From assembly GCA_041623895.1 (NCBI GenBank), contig JBFJVZ010000195.1, forward strand, positions 1-13,554: 13,554 nt of DNA. The letters run 5' to 3'. Below the pieces are notes generated by a model, which saw only the letters and a list, made by a program, of their open reading frames with translations, made no database searches and had not been told where the DNA came from. Shown piece by piece: positions 5,540-12,940 of this stretch (the first letter of the stretch is position 1; the number at the start of each line of letters is the position of its first letter). Source of the stretch: JBFJVZ01 sp041623895. GTDB taxonomy: Bacteria > Planctomycetota > Planctomycetia > Pirellulales > Pirellulaceae. The position numbers were made by a program, and so were the translations under genes.

Positions 5540-7104
5540 GTGGTGACCGGGACAGGAAATGCTGTTCCTCCGCACAGGCGGCTGAATTGATACAAAGCGG
5601 CGATACGGTCGTCTGCGGTGGATTTGTCGGCGCCGCACATCCCGAAGCGCTGACGGCGGCGCTGGAGCGGCGATTTCTGAACGAGGGAAATCCGCAGGAT
5701 CTGACCCTGGTTTACGCGGCCGGACAGGGCGACGGCAAATCTCGTGGCCTGAATCACCTGGCCCATCGGGGATTGGTCAAACGGGTCGTCGGCGGACACT
5801 GGGGATTGGCACCCGGTTTGGGCACGCTGGCAATTGAAAACGAGATCGAAGCTTACAATTTTCCGCAGGGCGTGATCTGCCATTTGCTGCGAGACATCGC
5901 GGCAGGGCGACCAGGTTCGATCACGCACGTTGGCTTGGGAACTTTCATCGATCCCGAACATGGTGGCGGCCAGTTGAATGAACGCACCACTCAGCCGCTG
6001 GTCGAGCGGATCCAACTGGTGGGAAAGACCTGGCTGTTCTATCGAGCGTTTCCGGTTCATGTCGGCTTGATCCGGGCGACGACAGCAGACCCGGCAGGGA
6101 ATCTTTCCATGGAGCAGGAGGCGATCATTGGCGAGGTGTTGGCGATTGCTCAAGCGGTTCGCAACAGTGGCGGCATCGTGTTGGCCCAGGTGAAACGGTT
6201 CAGCGATCAACCAACCTCGCCCCAAGCGGTCAGTGTGCCGGGGATTCTGGTCGATCGAGTTATCTTGGCCGACGAAGGTGAGCACGATCAAACGTTTGCT
6301 GAACGGATGAACGAAAGCTACTGCACCGCCGCAACGGACTCCGAATCAGTTGCTGGAGCAGAGTCCGCTCGGTTTCAATCGATGGCGATGGACGAGCGAC
6401 GGATCATTGCCGCCCGCGCGTGCGATGAACTGCGCCGTGGAGATGTAGCGAACTTGGGCATTGGCATGCCCGAGGGCGTTGCCCGCATTGCTGCCCAGCG
6501 AGGCCTGCTGCACGAGGTAACGTTGACGGTAGAAAGTGGTCCGATCGGAGGCATGCCCGCCGGGGGTCTGAGCTTTGGCGCTGCGGTGCATCCGTTGGCG
6601 GTCGTCGACCAAGCGGCGCAGTTTGATTTCTACGACGGTGGCGGGCTCGATTTCAGTGCCCTGGGGGCGGCACAGATTGACCGCTACGGTAACGTCAATG
6701 TTTCGAAATTTGGCTCTCGGCTGGCCGGCGTCGGAGGATTTGTCAGTATTTCGCAAAACGCCAAACGGCTGATTTTCTGTGGCACCATGACCTCGGGTGG
6801 CATGGTGACTCGCGTTGCCGGCGGTCAGTTGGTGATTGAAGCCGAAGGGCGGACTAAGAAGTTCGTCGCCGCTGTCGATCAGGTATCTTTTAACGGTGCC
6901 TTGGCTGCCCAGTCGGGTCGCTCCATCTTGTATGTTACCGAGCGAGCCGTGTTTCGCTTGACGACCGGTGGGCTGGAACTGATCGAAATCGCGCCGGGCA
7001 TTGATCTTCAAACTCAGGTACTCGACATGATGGACTTTCGTCCGTTGATCGGCCAGCTCAAACCGATGCCCGCTCATCTATTCCAAACATCCGGCCCTCA
7101 ATAA
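5536..7104 (+). CDS. Fused alpha/beta family I CoA-transferase (acetate/propionate CoA-transferase, YdiF-like)
   Basis: This 522-aa enzyme moves CoA from a donor such as acetyl-CoA or succinyl-CoA to a short-chain carboxylate. The alpha-like half covers about residues 10-265 (GGFVGAAHPEALT near 28-40, GLGTFIDP near 140) and the beta-like half about 290-510 (NLGIGMPEGV, then TVESGPIGGMPAGG). The catalytic glutamate is Glu333 in that ESG motif, the same number as the reported catalytic Glu of E. coli YdiF. The size matches single-chain members (about 520-530 aa). The start is the ATG that overlaps the SDR stop by ATGA, so translation of the two genes is probably coupled. The next gene begins 6 nt after the stop. 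The substrate cannot be read from the sequence; acetoacetate, 3-hydroxybutyrate, propionate and similar acids are all possible. Confidence 0.92.
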   Translation: MSGDRDRKCCSSAQAAELIQSGDTVVCGGFVGAAHPEALTAALERRFLNEGNPQDLTLVYAAGQGDGKSRGLNHLAHRGLVKRVVGGHWGLAPGLGTLAIENEIEAYNFPQGVICHLLRDIAAGRPGSITHVGLGTFIDPEHGGGQLNERTTQPLVERIQLVGKTWLFYRAFPVHVGLIRATTADPAGNLSMEQEAIIGEVLAIAQAVRNSGGIVLAQVKRFSDQPTSPQAVSVPGILVDRVILADEGEHDQTFAERMNESYCTAATDSESVAGAESARFQSMAMDERRIIAARACDELRRGDVANLGIGMPEGVARIAAQRGLLHEVTLTVESGPIGGMPAGGLSFGAAVHPLAVVDQAAQFDFYDGGGLDFSALGAAQIDRYGNVNVSKFGSRLAGVGGFVSISQNAKRLIFCGTMTSGGMVTRVAGGQLVIEAEGRTKKFVAAVDQVSFNGALAAQSGRSILYVTERAVFRLTTGGLELIEIAPGIDLQTQVLDMMDFRPLIGQLKPMPAHLFQTSGPQ

Positions 7105-7110
7105 CGGCTC

Positions 7111-8433
7111 ATGAGCGAAGAAACGGGTCCTTCCAGAAATTCGGTCCAGCGGGTGGTGCTGGCAAGCTTTGTCGGTACGGCGATCGAGTGGTACGACTTC
7201 TTTATCTACGGCACGGCGGCGGCATTGGTGTTCGGCAAGTTGTTCTTTCCAACCGAAGACGAATTCATCGGACGGATGGCGGCGTACGGCACGTTTGCCG
7301 TCGGCTTTTTTGCGCGACCGCTGGGCGGCCTTGTGTTTGGTCACTACGGAGACCGCATCGGTCGCAAGGCGATGCTGTTCACCACATTGATGATGATGGG
7401 CACGGCTACCTTTTTGATCGGATTGTTGCCCACCTATCAAACCATCGGAATCGCGGCGCCGATCATTTTAATTCTGCTGCGATTCGTCCAGGGCTTCGGT
7501 GTCGGCGGCGAATGGGGCGGGGCAGTGCTGATGGCGGTGGAGCACGGACATGAAGGCCGCCGCGGGCTTTACGGTAGTTGTGTTCAGATGGGTGTTCCTG
7601 CCGGTCTGTTGCTGGCCACCGGTGTTTTTGCCATCGTCTCCAGGATGGAAGACCAGGCATTTCTGGATTGGGGATGGCGGATTCCGTTTTTGCTGGGCAT
7701 CGTGTTGCTGGCCGTTGGCATCTTCATTCGTCTGCGGGTGATGGAAAGTCCTTTGTTTGCACAATTGCAGGTCAAGCAGGATGTCAGTCGACTGCCGATT
7801 TTGGATGTACTGCGGCACTACAAGAAGAACGTTCTGCTGGCCATGGGGGCTCGGTTTGCGGAGAACGCTTGCTTTTACATTTTCAGTGTTTTCGTGCTCT
7901 CTTACGCCACCGAACAACTTGGTCTGGCAAAAAGCGAAGTTCTGATGGGCGTTTGGATCGCGGCTGCGTTCCAGCTGTTGGCAATTCCGGGCTTTGGAAT
8001 TCTGTCAGACCGCGTCGGCAGGCGTCCGGTGTATCTCAGTGGAGCACTTTTTCTTTTCTGCTTTGCGTTTCCGTTTTTTTGGTTGGTCGAAACGCAGGTG
8101 GTGGTCCTGGTTTGGTTGGCGATCGTGCTGGGCATGATCGGGCATGCAGCCATGTATGGACCGCAAGCCGCGTTCTTTTCGGAATTGTTTGGCACGAACG
8201 TTCGTTACAGCGGGGCGTCCATCGGTTACCAGCTTGCAGCGCCCTTTGCCGGTGGCTTAGCACCATTGATTGCCACCGGGCTGCTGCGCTGGTCGGGAGA
8301 TGCATCCTGGCCGATATCGATTTACTTGATCGCGACGGCGATGCTGACGTTGACATCGATCACGCTGGCTGCCGAGACATTCAAGTACGACATCGGCGGG
8401 CCGGAATTGGGGAACGCTCGACCAAAAGGGTGA
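7111..8433 (+). CDS. MFS transporter of the metabolite:H+ symporter (MHS) family
   Basis: This 440-aa protein has about 12 hydrophobic segments. It starts with the MHS signature SFVGTAIEWYDFFIYG (residues 14-29) and carries the motif-A loops GHYGDRIGRK (about 81-90) and SDRVGRRPV (second half), plus RFVQGFGVGGEWGG before the fifth helix. Known MHS members (ShiA, KgtP, ProP, CitA) import carboxylates or zwitterions with protons across the inner membrane. Length is normal and no frame damage is seen. It follows the CoA-transferase by 6 nt without a clear ribosome-binding site of its own, so it is the third gene of the SDR operon. It probably imports the carboxylic acid that the CoA-transferase activates; this role is inferred from context. 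Confidence 0.92.
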   Translation: MSEETGPSRNSVQRVVLASFVGTAIEWYDFFIYGTAAALVFGKLFFPTEDEFIGRMAAYGTFAVGFFARPLGGLVFGHYGDRIGRKAMLFTTLMMMGTATFLIGLLPTYQTIGIAAPIILILLRFVQGFGVGGEWGGAVLMAVEHGHEGRRGLYGSCVQMGVPAGLLLATGVFAIVSRMEDQAFLDWGWRIPFLLGIVLLAVGIFIRLRVMESPLFAQLQVKQDVSRLPILDVLRHYKKNVLLAMGARFAENACFYIFSVFVLSYATEQLGLAKSEVLMGVWIAAAFQLLAIPGFGILSDRVGRRPVYLSGALFLFCFAFPFFWLVETQVVVLVWLAIVLGMIGHAAMYGPQAAFFSELFGTNVRYSGASIGYQLAAPFAGGLAPLIATGLLRWSGDASWPISIYLIATAMLTLTSITLAAETFKYDIGGPELGNARPKG

Positions 8434-8434
8434 G

Positions 8435-8508
8435 GACGGTCCGAACCTTCTACCCTCTCTATGCATTCTGTTTGTAACGGAAGTCTTGCAAGGCTTCCGA
8501 GGACCGTC
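8435..8508. terminator. Nested inverted repeats between convergent genes, likely bidirectional terminator
   Basis: An inner hairpin at 8479-8498 has an 8-bp stem (one G-T pair) and a UGCA loop. An outer pair, GACGGTCC (8435-8442) and GGACCGTC (8501-8508), encloses it. The structure begins 1 nt after the transporter stop and lies 38 nt past the carbonic anhydrase stop. No U-run follows on either strand, so it is a GC-rich hairpin without the classic tail. Confidence 0.5.
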
Positions 8509-8545
8509 GGAATTCGCCCAAATTCCACTCCGCGTTTTCTGGGGC

Positions 8546-9211
8546 TTAGATCGCGGGGAGGGTTCGGTTTGGTCCGGTGGCCGGTGGTGCGATGTCCTCC
8601 AGCGGTAGGAACTGGCCCTTGTCAGGATTGAACGCGAACACTTCACCTGCCTCGAATTTGTAGACCCAACCGTGCAGCTTTAATTCGCCACGACCTATAG
8701 CGGCTGCTACGGACGGATGAGTTCTCAGACCTTCCAGTTGCACGAGCACATTTTCCTCTACGGTCAACGTCAGTCGCTTGCTGGGATCGGTCAAATGCGC
8801 GTAGTTCTCTTCGACAATCCGCCGCGTTGCTTCGGCGTGTTCCAGGTAGGCCCTGACAGCAGGCATTTTTTCGACGCTAGCAGGGTTCAGCAAACCTGCC
8901 ATCGCCCCGCAGTGGGAATGTCCGCACAAAACGATGTCTTTTACCTTCAATGCCATCACGGCATATTCGATCGTTGCTGCTTCGCCTCCAAGCACTGCAC
9001 CGTAGGGAGGAATGATGTTGCCGGCCGTGCGCTGGATGAATAATTCTCCGGGCTCGGTCTGCGTCAGTCGATTCGGATCGATACGCGAATCGGAGCAGGT
9101 GATGAACAGCGCCATCGGATTCTGTCCCTCGACCAGCGTCTCGAAGAGTTCTTGGTTCTTGCTAAACGCATCACGTTGAAATTGATGAATTCCGTCAACA
9201 AGCTTTTGCAT
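8546..9211 (-). CDS. Beta-class carbonic anhydrase
   Basis: This 221-aa cytoplasmic zinc enzyme interconverts CO2 and bicarbonate. It has CSDSR (Cys39, Asp41, Arg43) and GHSHCGAM (His98, Cys101). Cys39, His98 and Cys101 are the zinc ligands, and Asp41-Arg43 is the dyad that opens the active site in this family. Other family blocks include FIQRTAGN (58-65) and GGEAATIEYAV (75-85). The start at 9211 is chosen because beta-CAs begin close to this Met and AAGGGAA lies about 9 nt upstream. The frame can be extended 33 codons to 9310, but that stretch is Cys-rich and unlike the family. The gene is divergent from a DabA fragment, so it may once have worked with an inorganic-carbon pump. A TATAGT on the reverse strand (9319-9324) could be its -10 box, but no -35 box matches it. 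Confidence 0.94.
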   Translation of the reverse strand: MQKLVDGIHQFQRDAFSKNQELFETLVEGQNPMALFITCSDSRIDPNRLTQTEPGELFIQRTAGNIIPPYGAVLGGEAATIEYAVMALKVKDIVLCGHSHCGAMAGLLNPASVEKMPAVRAYLEHAEATRRIVEENYAHLTDPSKRLTLTVEENVLVQLEGLRTHPSVAAAIGRGELKLHGWVYKFEAGEVFAFNPDKGQFLPLEDIAPPATGPNRTLPAI

Positions 9212-9672
9212 GTTTCGTGTTCCCTTGATTTTCGTGCGAGTTGTTTGCCTGGCCCAGCATGATTCGTGCAGGCAATTGCAGCACGTCTGCAAGAATTTGC
9301 AGGGATGCATTCCAAATCACTATAGCCGATCACGCGGCGGCTGGTTACGTCCTCTGGCGGGTCGATGTCTGCGTGCCATTCCGGTCCGTTAGCGGCATGC
9401 GACGGCTCAGGGTTCTCCGCAGGGACCCGCCTTTGGGTTAGCTGGCGCGGTGTTGCCCGTTCTTACTTCTCTCGCCTGTCTCTTGGCATGCCACTTGCTT
9501 CCCACGTCCGCGCAGAGAGCCTCTGCGGGCCCCGGAAGTCTTGCCGAGGCTTATGAAACGCGATGCTCTTGCCTTTTGAACCCTCGGCCGCTGCGGCACG
9601 GATGCAGACAGCACACCCACCAGCGGCAACCCACCCTGATCCATTGTCGCGCCTTGATCCATTGTAGCCACC
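9212..9672. other. 461-nt gap between carbonic anhydrase and the DabA fragment; repeats but no convincing gene
   Basis: No open frame here has both a ribosome-binding site and protein-like composition. The longest frames on the two strands overlap one another and look like chance. The gap holds a 7-bp perfect hairpin (CGCAGAG 9511-9517, CTCTGCG 9521-9527, 3-nt loop) and a copy of the 12-mer CGGAAGTCTTGC (9533-9544) that also forms one arm of the hairpin at 8478. It also has an imperfect 18-bp tandem duplication at 9637-9672. A possible reverse-strand -10 (TATAGT, 9319-9324) lies 108 nt before the carbonic anhydrase start. Confidence 0.5.
9637..9672. repeat. 18-bp tandem duplication just before the DabA fragment
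   Basis: TGATCCATTGT occurs at 9637-9647 and again at 9655-9665, giving a period of 18 bp. The 7 nt after each copy differ (CGCGCCT and AGCCACC). The second unit ends directly at the GTG start of the DabA fragment. Confidence 0.6.
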
Positions 9673-10371
9673 GTGCAGTCCACCCTTGTTGATGAACCAG
9701 CGGAGTCCGAGCAGAATCTTGCCCCCGGGCATGATCTTCGTGAGGCGATCGATCATGCGGCGCACTTTCTGCCTTCGCAGGGTCCGATCACGGTCTTTGT
9801 GCATCACAACACGCTGCATGCGTTCGCGCATCTCGGGTTTGACGAAGGCGTCAGAGCGGGAGGCCGGCTGTTCGGGTGTCACGCCTACCTGCCGGAGGAC
9901 GACTACCGTAAAGAGCTTCCATGCGGGCGGATTCGTCTGCAGGACTTAGAAGCCGTTCTGATCGATGATCTGGGCGATGAAGCCGACCGTCTGGTTGCCA
10001 GTTTCGGGACACGATACGTGTTGCGGTTGGCGATGGTGCAGTTTCCGCTTCGCAGTGGATTGAGCGATGAACTGCGATGGGTGATTGCCGAAACCGATGC
10101 GCTGCGAAGATTTCGTGCGGAGGTCGAACCTTCCGTCCGCAAGCAGATGATTTCCGAAACGCGGCGCTGGATGATGTGCCAGTACGGCGGTGCAGATCGA
10201 CCGCGAAACGAAGGAGCCGACCCCGTCCAGCAAGTCTTAAGCTCCGAAAGGTTCGGCGTCGAATCGATAGATTCGTGGAGCGATCGAACCTGGGAAGCCT
10301 TTGTGCTCAACTTTCTTTGGCGAATCTGTGGCAACGGTGTTCGTCTGGTTGAAGCAGGCGCCGAGGTATAA
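9673..10371 (+). pseudogene. dabA: Truncated DabA (DUF2309), N-terminal fragment only
   Basis: The 232-aa product matches the N-terminal part of DabA, the soluble subunit of the DabA-DabB energy-coupled inorganic-carbon pump. The typical stretch DHAAHFLPSQGPITVFVHHN (27-46) is followed by TLHAF. Full DabA proteins are roughly 800-1100 aa and carry a beta-CA-like zinc site (Cys, Asp, His, Cys) far beyond this point. Here the frame ends at TAA 10369-10371 and I see no continuation in the other two frames before the next gene. The start is GTG 9673, with a stop six codons upstream and no Shine-Dalgarno. No DabB membrane subunit is present. The fragment is open and not eroded, so the truncation may be recent or the piece may have another use. 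It lies divergent from a carbonic anhydrase. I am fairly sure of the family and less sure that it is dead. Confidence 0.75.
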
Positions 10372-10399
10372 GGGGAACCGGATTTTTCATTGCTCTGTG

Positions 10400-10430
10400 G
10401 CGGAAGACCGAATCGGCTCCGGTCTTCCGC
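10400..10430 (+). terminator. 11-bp hairpin after the DabA fragment
   Basis: GCGGAAGACCG (10400-10410) and CGGTCTTCCGC (10420-10430) pair perfectly around a 9-nt loop, with a possible G-T pair outside. No T-run follows. It starts 29 nt after the DabA-fragment stop and lies before the antiporter start, so it could end DabA transcription. The stem shares CGGAAG with the hairpin at 8478. Confidence 0.5.
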
Positions 10431-10501
10431 TAGCTCACACACGCTTGGTCAGGCAAGATAGTGGTCCAGATCGCAGGCTTTGGTTTTGGTTGCGATCAGG
10501 C

Positions 10502-11641
10502 ATGATCGCTGCCTGCGACGGCTCGATACCGGAGATATTGGTACTGACATTGGACGATTTGGTTTCGGCGATTCTTGGAATTCTTTCTGGGCTGGTGATG
10601 TTGGTCATCGGCGGTGAGTTGCTTGTCCGCGGCGCGTCGCAGCTAGCGGCGGCCGTGAACATTTCGCCCTTGGTGATCGGGTTGACCGTCGTCGCGTTTG
10701 GAACCAGTTCGCCGGAGCTCGCGGTGTCTCTTCAATCAGCTTTGGCCGGCAATGCAGATATTGCCGTGGGCAATGCCGTGGGCAGCAATATCTTCAATGT
10801 GTTGTTCATCCTGGGAATCTCCGCGCTGATTGTTCCGTTAGCCGTCTCCAGCCGATTGATTCGATTGGACGTACCATTGATGATCTTTGCCTCGGTGTTG
10901 CTGTTAGTGCTGGGTTTGGATGGCAGGCTCGGTAGGCTGGATGGCTTGTTGTTGTTCGCTGGTCTGCTGGTGTACATCTCTTGGTGTGTGTGGCAAAGCC
11001 GGCGCGAGAGCCAAGCCGTTCAGGCAGAATTCGCCCAAGAGCTGTCCACGCCGAGCAAGAACGGAGCGGCGATCCTGGTTCAGTTGGGGCTGATCATTGG
11101 GGGCTTGATTTTGCTTGGTCTGGGATCAAGTTGGCTGGTCGGGGGGTCCGTTTTCGTTGCGACCCGTCTGGGAGTCAGCGAATTAGTGATCGGCTTGACC
11201 ATCGTTGCCGCTGGAACATCGCTTCCGGAAGTCGTCACGTCGATCGTGGCTGCCTGGCGTGGCGAGCGAGAGATTGCGGTCGGGAATGTGGTGGGCAGCA
11301 ACATTTTCAATATCTTTTGCGTGCTCGGTTTGGCCAGCCTGGTTGTTCCCCAAGGCGTTGCGATCTCTTCGGCGGCAATGCGGTTTGATATTCCTGTGAT
11401 GATTGCCGTGGCCTTGGCATGTTTGCCAATTTTCTTGACGGGCAGTCGGATCGAGCGTTGGGAAGGAGGTTTGTTTCTTGCTTACTACATCGTTTACACA
11501 ACGTATGTGATTCTGGCCGCGACTCAGGCGAACGTGACTCGCACCTTTGCAACGATCATCGTTGCGTTTGTGATTCCGCTGACCGTGATTACGCTGCTGA
11601 TTGGTGTTGTTCGCGGCCGGGGTGATCAAGGCATCCGTTAA
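10502..11641 (+). CDS. CaCA-family Na+/Ca2+ (cation/Ca2+) antiporter, YrbG-like
   Basis: This 379-aa membrane protein has about ten hydrophobic segments in two homologous halves. Each half carries an alpha-repeat: GLTVVAFGTSSPE (60-72) with GNAVGSNIFNVL, and GLTIVAAGTSLPE (231-243) with GNVVGSNIFNIF. Glu72 and Glu243 are the paired acidic residues that bind the cation in NCX-type exchangers. It exchanges Ca2+ (or another cation) against Na+ or H+ at the inner membrane. A hydrophilic loop (about 163-190) separates the halves. The start is uncertain. ATG 10502 is used here; TTG 10538 or 10547 would bring the first helix closer to the start and has GGAG at 10531-10534. The open frame also extends upstream into the DabA fragment, but that part is not antiporter-like. 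No link to the neighbouring genes is evident. Confidence 0.9.
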   Translation: MIAACDGSIPEILVLTLDDLVSAILGILSGLVMLVIGGELLVRGASQLAAAVNISPLVIGLTVVAFGTSSPELAVSLQSALAGNADIAVGNAVGSNIFNVLFILGISALIVPLAVSSRLIRLDVPLMIFASVLLLVLGLDGRLGRLDGLLLFAGLLVYISWCVWQSRRESQAVQAEFAQELSTPSKNGAAILVQLGLIIGGLILLGLGSSWLVGGSVFVATRLGVSELVIGLTIVAAGTSLPEVVTSIVAAWRGEREIAVGNVVGSNIFNIFCVLGLASLVVPQGVAISSAAMRFDIPVMIAVALACLPIFLTGSRIERWEGGLFLAYYIVYTTYVILAATQANVTRTFATIIVAFVIPLTVITLLIGVVRGRGDQGIR

Positions 11642-11941
11642 TTGGCTCCGCCATCGTTAGCGTTCATGTGCTTCGTGTTGTCTGAACGAGTCGCAACTGT
11701 CGAATGATATTCTGTATATCGTCTGGCAGCCTGGCTAACTTTTGGGAGGCGATTTTTTCGTGCGACGCGAAATTCCCGTAAACTTCGCGTCTAAGCTCCT
11801 TCGCTAAAATGAATAGAGCCCACGCCGGCACGGGCTGAAATCTGAAGGCCGCTTGGGAAAGCAGATTTGGATTTGCTGTGCCGCAGGGCTTACAATGTTC
11901 GTTCTCGATAACAGCAACGCCACCATCAGCAAGCGAACTCA
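11642..11941. other. 300-nt gap: one hairpin and a candidate promoter
   Basis: GACGCGAA (11764-11771) and TTCGCGTC (11784-11791) form an 8-bp perfect inverted repeat with a 12-nt loop and no U-tail; it could end antiporter transcription. A reverse-strand frame (stop at 11664) crosses the gap. Its last 50 residues look mildly protein-like, but it has no family match and no good start, and its upstream half lies antisense to the phosphoesterase gene. I do not call it a gene. Confidence 0.4.
11867..11896 (+). promoter_or_regulatory. Candidate promoter of the phosphoesterase gene
   Basis: TTGGAT (11867-11872), an 18-nt spacer and TACAAT (11891-11896) resemble a housekeeping promoter. Transcription would start near 11903, leaving a leader of about 40 nt before ATG 11942. 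The leader has no good Shine-Dalgarno. Confidence 0.4.
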
Positions 11942-12841
11942 ATGCCCGGATTTTTCTACGAACCAGTCGATCGCAAAACGTTTCTTGGCGCGGCCGCGAG
12001 GGTGGCGGTCGCAGGAGCGCTGACCCAAATCGCCGATACATTGCCGGCCGATGATTCTGTGGCGGATGAGTCGCACGTCGCGCTGTTGTCGGATACGCAC
12101 ATACCCGCCGATGCAAACAACGCGTATCGCGGCTTTCGGCCGGTTGATAATCTTCAGCAGGTCGTCCCGCAAGTTGTCGCGGCGCGGCCCGATGCAGTGC
12201 TCATCAACGGTGACGCTGCTCGGCTTCAGGGCCTGCGGGAGGACTATCTCTCACTGAAAGAACTGCTCGCTCCGATAGCTGCGGAGGCGCCGATCTACAT
12301 TGGTTTGGGCAACCACGACGACCGCAAAAATTTCTTTGGCGTGTTCAGCGATGCTGGCAAGCAGAATGCGTCGGTGGGCGGCAAGCACGTCACGGTGCTG
12401 GAACGTGGGCCCGTCCGGTTTATCGTGCTGGACTCACTGCTGTATGTTGACAAGGTCGCTGGGCTGTTGGGTAAGGCCCAACGCACCTGGCTGGCCAAGT
12501 TTTTGGAAAACTCTGACGACCGTCCACATGTTCTGCTGGTGCACCATACGTTGGGAGATGGCGACGGTGACCTTTTGGATGTCGACCGCCTATTTGCGAT
12601 CATCGGACAACATCGCAAGGTCAAAGCGGTACTTTACGGTCATTCCCACCGCTATGCGCAAGAGAGCCGCGGCCATATCCAGCTGATCAATTTGCCGGCG
12701 GTGGGCTACAACTTCCACGGCAGTCAGCCGGTGGGCTGGGTGGACGCCCGTTTCTCGCGTGCGGGCGTCGCGATGGTGCTTCACGCGATTGGCGGAAACC
12801 GCGACGGCGATGGGCAGACGATATCGATTGCCTGGGCCTGA
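11942..12841 (+). CDS. Exported calcineurin-like metallophosphoesterase
   Basis: This 299-aa protein has the full metal-site set of the calcineurin-like family: SDTH (Asp51, His53), NGD (Asp91), GNHD (Asn124, His125), VHH (His201/His202) and GHSH (His234, His236). It hydrolyses a phosphoester with a two-metal centre; the substrate cannot be told. The N-terminus, DRKTFLGAAARVAVAGAL (10-27), looks like a Tat signal with RK in place of the twin RR, followed by a short hydrophobic stretch that ends near Ala31, so export is likely but not certain. Other family blocks are complete and the length is normal for single-domain members. The start is ATG 11942, where the signal-like segment begins. The next gene is 99 nt downstream on the same strand, but nothing shows a shared function. 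Confidence 0.88.
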   Translation: MPGFFYEPVDRKTFLGAAARVAVAGALTQIADTLPADDSVADESHVALLSDTHIPADANNAYRGFRPVDNLQQVVPQVVAARPDAVLINGDAARLQGLREDYLSLKELLAPIAAEAPIYIGLGNHDDRKNFFGVFSDAGKQNASVGGKHVTVLERGPVRFIVLDSLLYVDKVAGLLGKAQRTWLAKFLENSDDRPHVLLVHHTLGDGDGDLLDVDRLFAIIGQHRKVKAVLYGHSHRYAQESRGHIQLINLPAVGYNFHGSQPVGWVDARFSRAGVAMVLHAIGGNRDGDGQTISIAWA

Positions 12842-12940
12842 CGTTTTTTGGCCAGCAGAGTTACGCTGGTAGAGGTGCTTTGTCATACGAATCGATCAGT
12901 GACTGCGCGACACGCTTGGCTCGCAAACGAGGTAATTCAG

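Noticed and set aside
7578..8477. 299-codon + frame within the transporter gene
   Set aside because: Shadow of the MHS transporter in another frame; Cys- and Arg-rich with no domain.
9438..9692. Overlapping open frames on both strands; the + one begins with a hydrophobic, signal-like stretch
   Set aside because: They overlap each other, contain repeat DNA and hairpins, and have composition typical of chance frames in GC-rich intergenic DNA.
11664..12116. Reverse-strand 150-codon frame with a mildly protein-like C-terminus
   Set aside because: Its N-terminal part is antisense to the phosphoesterase signal region, no start or ribosome-binding site stands out, and no family is recognised.
12842..12875. 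T-run plus CCAGC/GCTGG pair after the phosphoesterase gene as a terminator
   Set aside because: The T-run precedes the stem on the + strand and the stem has only 5 bp, so it does not fit a + strand terminator.
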